From Kitasatospora herbaricolor (GTDB lineage Bacteria > Actinomycetota > Actinomycetes > Streptomycetales > Streptomycetaceae), in assembly GCF_030813695.1 (NCBI RefSeq), contig NZ_JAUSVA010000002.1:1612001-1676000 (forward strand): a stretch of 64,000 nucleotides of DNA, in the 5' to 3' direction. The notes under the pieces were generated by a model that saw only the letters and a program-made list of their open reading frames with translations, was not told the origin of the DNA and ran no database searches. Position 1 is the stretch's first letter. Every line of letters starts with the position of its first letter. This document shows, piece by piece, positions 26,348 to 37,175 of this stretch. The position numbers were made by a program, and so were the translations under genes.

Positions 26348-27577
26348 ATGACCGTTCATCAGTTCCTCGCGTCGGCAGGCCGGACGGGGCTCCGACTGGC
26401 CACCGGCATGCTGGCGGGAGCGCTGCTGGCCGCCACCGCGCCGACGGCGGGCGCCGCGACCGCGGCCGGGGTCGCTCCCGGGCCGGCCGCGGCACGCGCC
26501 GACGAGGCGGCCCTGCGGCAGGCACTGGCGGACATCGTGGCGGCCGGCGGCTCCACCGCCGCCCTGGCCGAGGTCCACGACGGCGGCCGGACGGTCTGGC
26601 GCGGCACGGCCGGCACCGCGGACCTGGCGACCCACGCCCCGGTGCGCGCGGACGGTCACTTCCGGATCGGCAGCATCACCAAGACCTTCGTCGCGACCGT
26701 CGTCCTCCAACTGGTCGGCGAGGGCCGCCTGCGGCTGGACGACACCGTGGAGCACCTGCTGCCGGGCGCCGTCCCCGGCGGCACCGGCATCACGCTCCGC
26801 CAACTCCTCGACCACACCAGCGGGATACCCGACTACACCGAGGACCCGCGGTTCGAGATGAAGGACGAGGCGGACATCCTGCGCTGGGTCGACACCGGCC
26901 GCTGGACCACCTACCGGCCCCGGGAGCTGGTCGACGTCGCGACGGCGCACCCGGCGCTGTTCCCGCCGGGCACCGGCTGGAGCTACTCCAACACCAACTA
27001 CCTCCTGGCCGGGATGGCCGTCGAGCGGGTCACCGGCCACAGCTGGGAGGAGGAGGTGCGGCGGCGCATCGTCCTCCCGCTGGGCCTGACCGGGACGTCC
27101 TTCCCCCGCACCTCGCCCTTCGTCCCGGCGCCGCACGCGCACGGCTACTTCAGCCTGTCCGGCGGCCCGGTGGACGTCACGCTGCGGAACCCCTCGGGCG
27201 CCTCGGCCGCCGGCTCCGGCATCTCCACCGCCGCCGACCTGGACCGCTTCCTCGCCGCGCTGCTCGGCGGCCGCCTGCTGCGCCCCGCCGAACTGGCCGA
27301 GATGCAGCGGACGACGGAGGTCCGCCCGGGCGTCGGCTACGGCCTGGGCCTGCAGCGGATGGACTCCCCCTGCGGGCCCCTGTTCGGACACACCGGGAGC
27401 ATCGAGGGCTACCAGTCCGCGCTGGTCGGCACCCGGGACGGCGGTCGGCAGATCGCCCTGTCCTACAACCCGTTCGACCGCAGCAAGGGAGCGGAGCAGC
27501 AGCGCGCCGTGCTCGGCCTGCTGGTGAACGCGCTCTGCCCGTCGGCCCCCACCGGCGGCGCCACGCCGAACGGCTGA
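26348..27577 (+). CDS. Secreted serine hydrolase, class C beta-lactamase/DD-peptidase fold
   Basis: This 409-residue protein has an N-terminal signal (GLRLATGMLAGALLAATAPT, cleavage near 40-50). It carries the penicillin-recognising catalytic triad: Ser109-x-x-Lys112 (GSITKTF), Tyr213-Ser-Asn (YSNTNYLLAG) and His348-Thr-Gly (GHTGSIEG). It belongs to the Streptomyces R61 DD-carboxypeptidase/class C beta-lactamase superfamily, which also includes esterases; cell-wall peptide trimming is the likeliest role. It is complete and of normal length. Its transcript should end at the 27581-27618 hairpin, which overlaps the 3' end of the convergent tetR gene. Confidence 0.88.
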   Translation: MTVHQFLASAGRTGLRLATGMLAGALLAATAPTAGAATAAGVAPGPAAARADEAALRQALADIVAAGGSTAALAEVHDGGRTVWRGTAGTADLATHAPVRADGHFRIGSITKTFVATVVLQLVGEGRLRLDDTVEHLLPGAVPGGTGITLRQLLDHTSGIPDYTEDPRFEMKDEADILRWVDTGRWTTYRPRELVDVATAHPALFPPGTGWSYSNTNYLLAGMAVERVTGHSWEEEVRRRIVLPLGLTGTSFPRTSPFVPAPHAHGYFSLSGGPVDVTLRNPSGASAAGSGISTAADLDRFLAALLGGRLLRPAELAEMQRTTEVRPGVGYGLGLQRMDSPCGPLFGHTGSIEGYQSALVGTRDGGRQIALSYNPFDRSKGAEQQRAVLGLLVNALCPSAPTGGATPNG

Positions 27578-27580
27578 CCG

Positions 27581-27618
27581 GGCCTGAGCCGGCGGCCGGC
27601 CCGCCGCCGGCTCAGGCC
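27581..27618. terminator. Bidirectional terminator overlapping tetR stop codon
   Basis: Perfect 16-bp arms (27581-27596 and 27603-27618) enclose a six-base loop. The right arm includes the stop codon and last codons of the TetR gene ending at 27612, so the coding end and the terminator share sequence. Confidence 0.85.
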
Positions 27619-28370
27619 TCGGGCGTGATCCGCCCGAGCCGGCGCACCAGCTGCTCCACCGTGTCGGTGGGCGGCCAGGGGAAGTTCGGCAGGCCGGCCC
27701 GCAAGGTGACCTGACCGTGCAGGGCCGTCCAGAGCGCGACGGCGTCGCCGAAGGGGTCGTCGCCGGCCGAACGCCCGGCGCGGGCGCAGGCCTCCAGGCT
27801 GTCGACCAGGGTCTGGAACGCGAGCAGCCCGTGCGAGGCGCCGGGGCTCGCGCCGTCCGAGTCGTCCGAGTCGTCCGCGCCGGCACCGCCGGCACCGCCG
27901 GCACCGCCGGCACCGCCGATGCCTGCGAAGCCCTCCGGGCCGCAGGGGGACTCCTTCTGCTCGGCCCGCGGGGAGCCGAACAGCAGGCGGTAGCGGGCGG
28001 GTTCGCGGGTACCGAACTCGACATAGGCGGCGCAGCCCGCGAGCAGTGCCTCGACCGGGTCCTGGTACCCGTCGGAGGCGCCGAGGACGCTCTCGCGCAG
28101 CTGGGTGAGCGACTCGACCACGACGGCGTCGACGATGGCGTCCCGGTCGGCGAAGTGGGCGTAGATCGACGGAGCCGCGATGCCGACCTCGCGGGCCACC
28201 GAGCGCAGGGTGACGGCCTGGTCGGAGCCGGTGCGGACGATGATCGCGGTCGCCGCCCGGACGATCTCCTCGCGGAGCCGGGGCCCCTCGCCGCGCCGGT
28301 TGCGGTGCCGCGTCGGCGCCTGTTCGCCCTGGTCGGGGGCGGCGGCGGGATCCGAGGGCTGCTTGGGCAT
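27612..28370 (-). CDS. TetR-family repressor of the adjacent MFS pump
   Basis: This 252-residue regulator has a TetR DNA-binding domain at about residues 33-80 (VTLRSVAREVGIAAPSIYAH). The C-terminal TetR-type ligand domain includes RYRLLFGSPR and ALHGQVTLRAGLPNFPWPP. Between them lies a low-complexity Gly/Ala-Asp/Ser insert (about 148-170) encoded by 9-bp repeats. ATG 28370 is preferred to the in-frame 28430 because the longer form would extend over the operator. The gene is divergent from the MFS exporter at 28456; the spacer contains a clear TetR-like palindrome (28422-28435), so it most likely represses the pump and itself. Confidence 0.88.
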   Translation of the reverse strand: MPKQPSDPAAAPDQGEQAPTRHRNRRGEGPRLREEIVRAATAIIVRTGSDQAVTLRSVAREVGIAAPSIYAHFADRDAIVDAVVVESLTQLRESVLGASDGYQDPVEALLAGCAAYVEFGTREPARYRLLFGSPRAEQKESPCGPEGFAGIGGAGGAGGAGGAGADDSDDSDGASPGASHGLLAFQTLVDSLEACARAGRSAGDDPFGDAVALWTALHGQVTLRAGLPNFPWPPTDTVEQLVRRLGRITPEA

Positions 28371-28421
28371 GGCGGCAACTTTACACCTGTTAGGCGATTG
28401 GAGTAGCTTTCCCTCCGCAAG

Positions 28422-28435
28422 CTTACGCACGTAAG
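28422..28435. promoter_or_regulatory. TetR-type operator in divergent tetR/MFS spacer
   Basis: CTTACG-CA-CGTAAG is a perfect dyad, extended to 20 bp by AA/TT with one mismatch on each side. It lies 20 bp before the MFS start and 51 bp before the TetR start. Confidence 0.75.
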
Positions 28436-28455
28436 GTTACAGGGGTGAGGAAAGC

Positions 28456-30063
28456 ATGGGCTCTGCCAGCACCACCGACCCGGACCAGGGCCACCCACGA
28501 CGCTGGGCCGCCCTGGCGGCGCTCTGCACGTCACTCGTGGTGGTCACCATCGACAACACGGTGCTCAACACCGCACTGCCCGCGCTCGCCACCGGGCTCC
28601 CGGCCTCCACCGCGGACCTCCAGTGGATCAACAACGCCTACACACTGGTCTTCGCGGCGATGCTGATCACCGCCGGCAGCCTCGGCGCGCGGATGGGCCA
28701 GCGCCTGGCCCTGACCGGTGGGCTGACGGTCTTCGCCCTCGGATCCGCGGTCGCCGCGACGGCCGGCTCGGCCGGCCAACTGATCGGACTCCGGGCGGTG
28801 ATGGGCCTGGGGGCGGCCTTCGTCATGCCGGCCACGCTGTCCACCATCGTGACGCTCTTCGGCCCCCGGGAGCGCCCCAAGGCGATCGCCCTCTGGTCCG
28901 CGACGGCCGGGCTCGGCATCGTGATCGGCCCGATCGCGGGCGGCCTGCTGCTGGAGCACTTCTCCTGGAGCAGCGTCTTCTGGATCAACGTGCCGCTGGT
29001 CGCGATCGCGCTCGGCGCCGTACTGCTCCTGCTCCCCCCGATGCCCGGCCGGCCGGGAGGCCGACTGGACATCCCCGGCCTGCTGCTGTCGGCGAGCGGG
29101 CTGGCCGCACTGGTCGACGTGATCGTCCAGGGGCCCGAGCGCGGCTGGCTCTCCGCCACGTCGCTGGCCGAGGCCGCGGCCGCCGTCCTGCTGCTGGCCG
29201 CCTTCGCCGGCTGGGAGCTGCGTACCGCCGAACCGATGGTCGACATCAGGGTCTTCGCGATCCGGGCCTTCAGCCTCGCCGGGGTGCTGCTCGCGGTCAC
29301 CTTCTTCGCCCTGTTCGGCCTGCTCTTCGTCTTCACCCAGTACCTGCAACTGGTGCACGGCTACAGCCCCTTGAAGGCCGGGCTCGGCGCGGTGCCGTTC
29401 GCCCTGGCGATGGCGGCCACCGCGGCGACCAGCGCCAGGACCGCCGCCCGGCTGGGCACCCGGCACACCATCGCCGGCGGTCTCGCCCTGATGTCGCTCG
29501 GCCTCGCCGGGGTGTCCCTGGTGAGCACCGGCACGCCGTACCTCGTGATCGCCGCCGCGATGGCCGTGGTGGGCGCCGGCATGGGCCTGATCATGGCGCC
29601 GGCCAGTGCGGCGACGGTCAACTCGCTGCCCCGGGAGAAGGCGCCGACGGCCGGCTCGATCAACAGCGTGGTGCGCGAACTCGGCGGTGTGCTGGGTATC
29701 GCGGTGGTCGGCACGGTCGTCTCGGCCTCCTACCGGGACCACCTGGAGTCCGCCCTGCCGGGCGCGCCGGCACCGGCCGCGGAGGACCTGACCTCCGCCC
29801 ACATCGTCGCCGCGCACCTGCCCGCCGAGGCGGCCGGCCGGCTGCTCTCCGCGGCCGACCAGGCCTTCACCACCGCGATGCACGGCGGTACCTGGATCTG
29901 CGCCGCGATCACCCTGGTCGGGGCCGTCACCGCCCTGCTCGGGTTCGCCCGGACCGCCCCGGCCGCCCACTCGGCGGACGACCAGCCGGACCTGGGGCAG
30001 CCGGACCTGGGGCAGCCCGCGGTCGCCGGGGCGGACCGGACCCCGGCCGGCGCCCGGGGCTGA
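28456..30063 (+). CDS. MFS exporter, DHA2 (14-helix) EmrB/QacA-type
   Basis: This 535-residue membrane transporter has about 14 hydrophobic segments, the layout of drug:proton antiporter family 2. Family motifs are visible: VTIDNTVLNTALPALA in helix 1 (motif D1-like), GSLGARMGQRLAL in loop 2-3 (motif A region) and GLGIVIGPIAGGLLLEHFSW in helix 5 (motif C). It should expel a hydrophobic toxin or antibiotic, of unknown identity. It starts at ATG 28456 and is controlled by the divergent TetR repressor through the operator at 28422-28435. The C-terminal tail contains a short duplicated DLGQP segment. Confidence 0.92.
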   Translation: MGSASTTDPDQGHPRRWAALAALCTSLVVVTIDNTVLNTALPALATGLPASTADLQWINNAYTLVFAAMLITAGSLGARMGQRLALTGGLTVFALGSAVAATAGSAGQLIGLRAVMGLGAAFVMPATLSTIVTLFGPRERPKAIALWSATAGLGIVIGPIAGGLLLEHFSWSSVFWINVPLVAIALGAVLLLLPPMPGRPGGRLDIPGLLLSASGLAALVDVIVQGPERGWLSATSLAEAAAAVLLLAAFAGWELRTAEPMVDIRVFAIRAFSLAGVLLAVTFFALFGLLFVFTQYLQLVHGYSPLKAGLGAVPFALAMAATAATSARTAARLGTRHTIAGGLALMSLGLAGVSLVSTGTPYLVIAAAMAVVGAGMGLIMAPASAATVNSLPREKAPTAGSINSVVRELGGVLGIAVVGTVVSASYRDHLESALPGAPAPAAEDLTSAHIVAAHLPAEAAGRLLSAADQAFTTAMHGGTWICAAITLVGAVTALLGFARTAPAAHSADDQPDLGQPDLGQPAVAGADRTPAGARG

Positions 30064-30073
30064 CCCGGTCGGG

Positions 30074-30117
30074 TCCGGGGCCCGGCCGACGGATGGCCCG
30101 GCCGGCCGGGCCCCGGA
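30074..30117. terminator. Bidirectional terminator between MFS and DUF2254 genes
   Basis: TCCGGGGCCCGGCCG (30074-30088) pairs with CGGCCGGGCCCCGGA (30103-30117) across a 14-base loop. Confidence 0.78.
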
Positions 30118-30133
30118 CCGACAGGCTTCGGCA

Positions 30134-30176
30134 CGGTCAGGGCATCGGAGCGGTCAGGCCATCGGAGCGGTCAGCC
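30134..30176. repeat. 17-bp short tandem repeat
   Basis: A CGGTCAGGxCATCGGAG unit occurs at about 30134-30150 and again at 30151-30167, followed by a truncated third copy that runs into the stop of the DUF2254 gene at 30171. Confidence 0.7.
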
Positions 30177-31607
30177 GATGCCCTGCCGGTCCGGGGCCAG
30201 GGCGAAGGCCCGGTTCTCCGGATCGACCACGTGCTCGATCACCGCCCGCTCCAACAGGCTTCGCTGGGAGAGCAGTTGCGATCGCCGACCGGCCGGGGTG
30301 ATCCGCAGCAGGTCGTCCAGTGCTGCCGTCAGCCGGCGCGTCACCTGGGGATGTCCGGCCCCGCAGATCCGGATCTCGGTGAACGCGAGGTCCACCACGC
30401 ACTCCCAGTCGGGCACCGGCACGACCAGCCGCACCACCCCGTGGCGGTCCCGGAACTGGAGGTCGCCGAAGCTCTCCTGGACGAGCATGCCGAGCAGTTG
30501 GTGGATCCGGTCGACGGCCTGCACGGCGGTGGTCGGGTCGTTGACGGCCGGCGACAGCGCCCGGATCGCGATGTCCACCAGTTGCCGGAGCCCGAAGGTG
30601 AGGTCCTGGTGCATCGTCCGTTCGACGCCGACGTTCAGCGCCGAGGCGATCCGCCAGGGGCGCGGCGGGGAGCCGCCGGAGACCCGGACGATCGGGGTGC
30701 CCGGGGTGATGAAGTCCCCGATCCTCGGCACCATGTGGAACACCAGGTCACGCCTGCGCGCCAGGCGGACCAGCCGGCGGATGTTGAGGTCGCGCAGCGC
30801 GCCCGAGCGGCCCTCGTGGAGCAGCGTCAGCGCGTTCGCGGGCTCGGCCGGCGGGTCCCCGTCCGGCGGCACCAGCCGGTACTGTCCGATGACGGCCACC
30901 GACTCGGTCGCCACCCGGTCGATCACGTGCGGCACCCGCAGCAGCCGCATCATCGACTGCACGTACAGCACGAACAACGCCAGACTGAGGACGACCAGCA
31001 GAGTCGCCATCAGCCCGGAGAACACCGGTACCGAGGTGACCTTGCCCGGATCGGTCTCGTCGTCGTAGCTCAGCTGCACCAGCAGCGCGTACAGGAAGGT
31101 GGCCAGGCAGACCGAGAAGGTCGCCTTGGTCAGCCGGCTGCGGACGTAGAGCCGCAGCACCCGCGGACTGAACTGGCTGGCCGCCATCTGGAGCGCGACC
31201 AACGAGATCGAGAAGACCACGCCGATGAACGTGAGCATCGCCGAACTGACGCTGGAGACCACGCTCTTGGCGGCGGTGTCGAAGCGCATCAGCTCGCTCG
31301 CCGAGCCGGTCTCGGCGATCGTGGCGGCGACGACCGCCTCGTCCGCCCAGGCGGTCAGCCCGGCCAGCAGGACGGCGCCGACACAGGTGAGCAGCGGGGC
31401 GAACCAGAAGGACTCGCGCAGGTGGTCGCGCAGCGGTGACAGCGGCCGGTAGCGCGGCCCGGCCCGGCGCAGCCTGAGCCGGCCGGGCCGGTGCCCGCCC
31501 TGCCGGCTGCCGGCCGGAGCGGGACCGCCCGGGCCACGACCGCCCGGGCCACGACCGCTCGGGTCACCGTCGCTCGGGTCACGGTCGCTGGGCCGGCGGT
31601 CGCTCAT
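30171..31607 (-). CDS. DUF2254 family integral membrane protein
   Basis: This 478-residue protein matches the DUF2254 family of predicted membrane proteins. The N-terminus (1-45) is hydrophilic and repetitive (DPSDGDPSGRGPGGRGPGG). Four hydrophobic segments follow in the first half (for example WFAPLLTCVGAVLLAGLTAW and VSSAMLTFIGVVFSISLVAL), with the signature QMAASQFSPRVLRLY. The C-terminal half is cytosolic, with DIAIRALSPAVNDPTTAVQ, the most conserved family stretch. Function is unknown. ATG 31607 was taken because upstream in-frame codons to 31679 lack a binding site. The repeat DNA at 31525-31599 encodes the variable N-terminus. Confidence 0.85.
   Translation of the reverse strand: MSDRRPSDRDPSDGDPSGRGPGGRGPGGPAPAGSRQGGHRPGRLRLRRAGPRYRPLSPLRDHLRESFWFAPLLTCVGAVLLAGLTAWADEAVVAATIAETGSASELMRFDTAAKSVVSSVSSAMLTFIGVVFSISLVALQMAASQFSPRVLRLYVRSRLTKATFSVCLATFLYALLVQLSYDDETDPGKVTSVPVFSGLMATLLVVLSLALFVLYVQSMMRLLRVPHVIDRVATESVAVIGQYRLVPPDGDPPAEPANALTLLHEGRSGALRDLNIRRLVRLARRRDLVFHMVPRIGDFITPGTPIVRVSGGSPPRPWRIASALNVGVERTMHQDLTFGLRQLVDIAIRALSPAVNDPTTAVQAVDRIHQLLGMLVQESFGDLQFRDRHGVVRLVVPVPDWECVVDLAFTEIRICGAGHPQVTRRLTAALDDLLRITPAGRRSQLLSQRSLLERAVIEHVVDPENRAFALAPDRQGIG
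31525..31599. repeat. 15-bp in-frame repeat inside DUF2254 gene
   Basis: Five consecutive 15-base units (first two identical, CCGCCCGGGCCACGA) encode a five-residue repeat in the N-terminus of the DUF2254 protein. Later copies diverge at a few bases. Confidence 0.75.
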
Positions 31608-31813
31608 CGGCCCAGGGTAGGAGCCCGGACGCGGTTCGCCCGGCGCGGCACGCGGACGCCCCCTGACGGCGCCGGCCACCGGCGCCCCCGGTCACCGCGG
31701 GCGCCGGGCGCCGGCCGTCCCCGCCCCCGGGACAATGGTGACCGGCGGCAGGCAGCCGCCGGTCACCACCCGCCGGGCCGCAGGGGCCCGCGCGCGGGGA
31801 GCGAGGAGTGGGC

Positions 31814-32530
31814 ATGGCCAGGGAATTCGAGATCCGGCGCGAGGTCCTGCTGCCGGCGACGCCGGAGCAGGTCTTCGAGGCGGTCACGACCGGCACCGGC
31901 GGCCGGCTGTTCCCCGTGGCGGACGAGGCCGGTGCCACCCCGGGGCCGCATGCCCCCGGGGTGACGGCCTGGGAGCCGCCGGGCCGCTTCGCGGTCCGCA
32001 CCGAGGGCGAGGGCGGCCGGTTCGACGCCCTGGAGTACCTGATCGAGCCGCGCGGCGAGGGCGGCGCCCGGCTGCGGTACACCCACGGCGGTGTCTTCGC
32101 GGAGGACTACGACACCCGGTACGAGAGCTGCGAGAAGCACACCGACCTCCATCTGCACACCCTGGGGCAGTACCTGCGTCACTTCGCCGGGCGCCCGGCG
32201 GTGGTCCTCGACGTCCAGGGGCCCGCGGCCTCGGCCGGCGCGGACGGGTTCGAGCTGCTGCTGGACGAGCTGCACCTCGACCAGGAGGTCCGGGTGGGCG
32301 ACCGGCTGAGCCTGGACCTGCCGGAGATCGGCGTGCTGGACGCCGAGGTGGACTACCGCACCCCGCAGTTCCTGGGGCTGCGGGCCCAGGACGGGCTCTA
32401 CCGCTTCTTCGGCCGCAACGCCTTCGGCGCCCCGGTCGGCGTGACCCTGCACCTGTTCGGCGAGGACGCCGACCGGGCGGGCACCGGGCAGGCCTGGCAG
32501 GCCTGGTTGGACGGCCTGTACGCGGGATAG
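31814..32530 (+). CDS. SRPBCC/AHSA1-like domain protein
   Basis: This 238-residue cytosolic protein begins with the SRPBCC pattern REFEIRREVLLPATPEQVFEAV and continues with FDALEYLIEPRGEGGARLRY, followed by a helix with LGQYLRHFAGR. That is the START/AHSA1 lipid- or hydrophobe-binding helix-grip fold. The second half (about 140-238) is less typical and may be a partial second copy. A binding or stress role is possible but not shown. ATG 31814 is preferred because GAGGAG lies five bases upstream; GTG 31808 overlaps that site. It is a single gene, convergent with the urease operon end. Confidence 0.78.
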   Translation: MAREFEIRREVLLPATPEQVFEAVTTGTGGRLFPVADEAGATPGPHAPGVTAWEPPGRFAVRTEGEGGRFDALEYLIEPRGEGGARLRYTHGGVFAEDYDTRYESCEKHTDLHLHTLGQYLRHFAGRPAVVLDVQGPAASAGADGFELLLDELHLDQEVRVGDRLSLDLPEIGVLDAEVDYRTPQFLGLRAQDGLYRFFGRNAFGAPVGVTLHLFGEDADRAGTGQAWQAWLDGLYAG

Positions 32531-32590
32531 TCCCCGCCGGTCCCCCACCTACGCCCCGCCTCGCAGCGGGGGCCGCCGGCTCCCGCTCGC

Positions 32591-33352
32591 CTACCCGCCC
32601 AGGGCCCGGCGCAGCGTCAGCGCGTCCGGGGCGACGGCGGTGAGCAGGCTCGCGTCCGCCCCCGGCAGGGCCAGCCAGGCGCTGCCCTCCGCCGGGGCGG
32701 GAGCGGGGTCGGGGGCGCTCCCGGGCCCGACCAGCAGCAGTTGCCCGGCCGTCCGGTGCCCGGCGAGGACGGCGGGGCCGTCCCAGCCGGGAGCGCCGGG
32801 GCCGAGGTCGGTCTGCTGGTCGAGCAGCAGCCGGCCGGCCCGCCGGACGGTCAGCCGGGAGGTGAGGCGTCCGGGCGGCCGGCCGCGGGCCCGGTCGTGG
32901 TGGCGGCCGAGGACCTGCTCCTCGCGGTAGCGCAGCCCGGCGCCCGGCGCCAGGGTGATCCGGGTGTGCAGGACGAGGTGGCTGCCGGCGGCGGCGACGA
33001 CCTGTTCGGGCAGCCACTCCAGCCGGGCCCCCTCCCCCACCGTGAGGTCGACGTCGTAGTGGGCGGGTCCTGGCCCCGGCAGGCTGATGGTGGCCGCGGC
33101 GCTGGTGACCCGCATGGCGGCGCCGGCCCGGACGTCGACCGTCACGCCGAGCCGGTCGCCGCCGAGCGGGGCGGCCATCGAGCCGACCAGCACCACGTGC
33201 GCGGCCGGGCCGCTGCCCCGCGTACGGCGCGGGGCGAGCGGGCCGGCCCCGGCCAGCACGGGCAGGTCGGTGCCGCCGCGCCCGTCCGGCCCGGCGGTGA
33301 TCCGGGCCCGCGCGGTGAGGGCGCCGGCGGCGGGCGGGGCGGTGGCGGTCAC
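32591..33352 (-). CDS. ureD: Urease accessory protein UreD/UreH
   Basis: This 253-residue UreD-type scaffold binds apo-urease and helps UreF/UreG deliver nickel. Family features are the beta-rich core with [40 protein letters not shown] and [20 protein letters not shown]. It is the last gene of the minus-strand urease operon. Its GTG start at 33352 overlaps the ureG stop in a GTGA arrangement, implying translational coupling; the frame runs further upstream only as overlap with ureG. The N-terminus is alanine-rich, as in other Streptomyces UreD proteins. Confidence 0.9.
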   Translation of the reverse strand: MTATAPPAAGALTARARITAGPDGRGGTDLPVLAGAGPLAPRRTRGSGPAAHVVLVGSMAAPLGGDRLGVTVDVRAGAAMRVTSAAATISLPGPGPAHYDVDLTVGEGARLEWLPEQVVAAAGSHLVLHTRITLAPGAGLRYREEQVLGRHHDRARGRPPGRLTSRLTVRRAGRLLLDQQTDLGPGAPGWDGPAVLAGHRTAGQLLLVGPGSAPDPAPAPAEGSAWLALPGADASLLTAVAPDALTLRRALGG

Positions 33353-34083
33353 CTGGCGGCGGCCCAGTCGGCCAGCCGGGCCCGGACCCACCGGGCGACG
33401 GGCGCGACTCCGTCCGGGGCGGTCAGGGCGCAGAAGACGGTGGGCAGCTCGCCGCGCTGGGCCTCGGCGTCCCGGGCCATCACCCCGAGGTCGGCGCCGA
33501 CCAGCGGCGCGAGGTCGGTCTTGTTGATCACCAGCAGGTCGGAACTGATGACGCCGGGGCCGCCCTTGCGGGGGATCTTGTCGCCGCCGGAGACGTCGAT
33601 GACGAAGATCTGGTGGTCGACCAGGCCCCGGCTGAAGGTGGCGGTGAGGTTGTCGCCGCCGGACTCGACCAGCACCAGGTCGAGCGGGCCGAGGGCCTCC
33701 TCCAGTTCCTCGACGGCCTCCAGGTTGGCGGAGATGTCGTCCCGGATGGCGGTGTGCGGGCAGCAGCCGGTCTCGACGGCGCTGATCCGCTCGGGCGGCA
33801 GGACGGCGTTGCGGAGCAGGAACTCGGCGTCCTCGGTGGTGTAGATGTCGTTGGTGACGACGGCCAGCGAGAACTCCTCGCGCAGGGCCCGGCAGAGTGC
33901 CGCGACGGTGGCGGTCTTGCCGGAGCCGACCGGGCCGCCCAGGCCGATCCGCAGCGCCCGCCGGGTGGCGGGGCGCGGGGCGGCGGCGGGGCCGCGGGGC
34001 GCGTGCACGACGCCGGGGCCGTTCGGCTCGGTGAAGGTGTGCCGGGTGGGGGCGTCGACGTGGTCGACGTGGTCACGATGCAA
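33349..34083 (-). CDS. ureG: Urease accessory GTPase UreG
   Basis: This 244-residue SIMIBI GTPase powers nickel insertion into urease. The P-loop is [20 protein letters not shown] at about residues 47-66. [13 protein letters not shown] carries the CPH nickel-binding motif, and [13 protein letters not shown] and NKTDLAP are further G motifs. The N-terminus is His/Asp-rich ([11 protein letters not shown]), consistent with metal storage. The start is read as TTG 34083: GGAAGG lies nine bases upstream, no ATG or GTG is in frame there, and the residues after it match the usual MHxDH N-terminus of Streptomyces UreG. It overlaps the ureF end by 11 bp. Confidence 0.92.
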   Translation of the reverse strand: MHRDHVDHVDAPTRHTFTEPNGPGVVHAPRGPAAAPRPATRRALRIGLGGPVGSGKTATVAALCRALREEFSLAVVTNDIYTTEDAEFLLRNAVLPPERISAVETGCCPHTAIRDDISANLEAVEELEEALGPLDLVLVESGGDNLTATFSRGLVDHQIFVIDVSGGDKIPRKGGPGVISSDLLVINKTDLAPLVGADLGVMARDAEAQRGELPTVFCALTAPDGVAPVARWVRARLADWAAAR

Positions 34084-34738
34084 AGAGCCGGACCTTCCAG
34101 GAGTGGTGCTGCTCGGCGTAGAGGTCGAGCAGGGGGGCGGAGGCGGCGGGCAGCCGGTCGACGTCGTGGTGGCCCGCGGCCTCGACGGCCGCCGCGGCGA
34201 CGGCGTCGAGCTGCGGGCCGAGCCGGGCGAGGGCGGCGGCGACCTCGTACGGGTCGAGCCCGAGCAGCCGGACGCAGGCGGTGGCGGGGCCGTTGACGCT
34301 CTCGTAGGCGGCGACGGCCGCCGCCCCGCCGGGGGTGAGGCCGGCGGCGCGGGCGGCGACGCCGAGGACGACGGGCTGGTGGGCACCGCGCGGGTGTGCG
34401 GCGGCCAGCCGGTCGAGGTCGGGGTGCGGCCAGGCCGCCCGGGCCGCCCGCAGGAGTTGGCGGCCCAGGCGCCGGCTGGTGGCCCGCAGGGCGGGTGCCG
34501 GGGTGCGCGCGTCGGCGGCCTCGTCGAGTTCGGCGTGGCCCTGCCCGGTGGCGGCCGCCGCGGCCAGGCCGGCCGCGGTGAGGCCGCTGGTGTGCAGGCG
34601 GCCGGTGAGGAAGGCCGCCATGCTGGTGCTGTCGTGGACCCGGCCGGACTTGACGGCCGCCTCGGCTCCGCCGGAGTGCGCGTGGCCGCCGGCCGGGAAG
34701 CGGCCGTCCGACAGCAGCAGCAGCGCTGCGAGGCTCAT
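34073..34738 (-). CDS. ureF: Urease accessory protein UreF
   Basis: This 221-residue helical protein acts as the activation partner between UreD-urease and UreG. The family start is [19 protein letters not shown], and the C-terminal [20 protein letters not shown] is characteristic of actinobacterial UreF. It is alanine-rich throughout. ATG 34738 lies 13 bp downstream of the ureC stop, and its end overlaps ureG, so it is firmly within the operon. No abnormality is seen. Confidence 0.92.
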   Translation of the reverse strand: MSLAALLLLSDGRFPAGGHAHSGGAEAAVKSGRVHDSTSMAAFLTGRLHTSGLTAAGLAAAAATGQGHAELDEAADARTPAPALRATSRRLGRQLLRAARAAWPHPDLDRLAAAHPRGAHQPVVLGVAARAAGLTPGGAAAVAAYESVNGPATACVRLLGLDPYEVAAALARLGPQLDAVAAAAVEAAGHHDVDRLPAASAPLLDLYAEQHHSWKVRLFAS

Positions 34739-34751
34739 CGGAGGCAGCCTT

Positions 34752-36468
<1,717 letters not shown>

Positions 36469-36476
<8 letters not shown>

Positions 36477-36872
36477 CGAGCGGCCCTCCGGTCTCACCGC
36501 GCAGCCCGGCGACCTCGCGCCGGCCGCCGATCGGGACGAGTTGGATCTCCACCGGGATGCCCGGCTCGAAGCGGACGGCGGTGCCGGCCGGGATGTTCAG
36601 CCGCCGGCCGTGCGCGGCCGGCCGGTCGAACTCCAGCCCGGGGTTGGCCTCGGCGAAGTGGTAGTGCGAGCCGACCTGGACGGGCCGGTCGGCGGTGTTC
36701 ACCGCGATCAGCCGGGTCACGGGCAGGCCGGCATTGAGGCCGATCTCGCCCTCGCCGTACAGCACTTCACCGGGGACCGGGCCCGAGCCGGGGACCGGGC
36801 CCGAGCCGGGGACGGGGGCGGAGCCGGGGGCTGGGCCCGAGCCGGGGGCTGGGGCTGGGGCGGAGCCGGCGG

Positions 36873-36876
<4 letters not shown>
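36469..36876 (-). CDS. ureB: Urease subunit beta with Pro/Gly repeat extension
   Basis: This 135-residue protein contains the complete urease beta fold from about residue 34, [20 protein letters not shown], then [20 protein letters not shown] and the C-terminal [18 protein letters not shown]. Residues 4-35 are an unusual Pro/Gly/Ser/Ala repeat (units like PGSGPV) encoded by 18-bp tandem DNA repeats; typical UreB begins almost directly at PGE. The GTG start at 36876 overlaps the ureA stop as GTGA, so coupling to ureA defines the start and the repeat is translated. No alternative start fits at the conserved PGE. Confidence 0.9.
36771..36866. repeat. 18-bp tandem repeat in 5' end of ureB
   Basis: Units of 18 bases start at 36771, 36789, 36807 and 36825, followed by a 24-base variant at 36843-36866. 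The first two are identical (CCGGGGACCGGGCCCGAG). The repeat is in frame and encodes six-residue Pro/Gly units. Confidence 0.9.
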
Positions 36877-37175
<299 letters not shown>

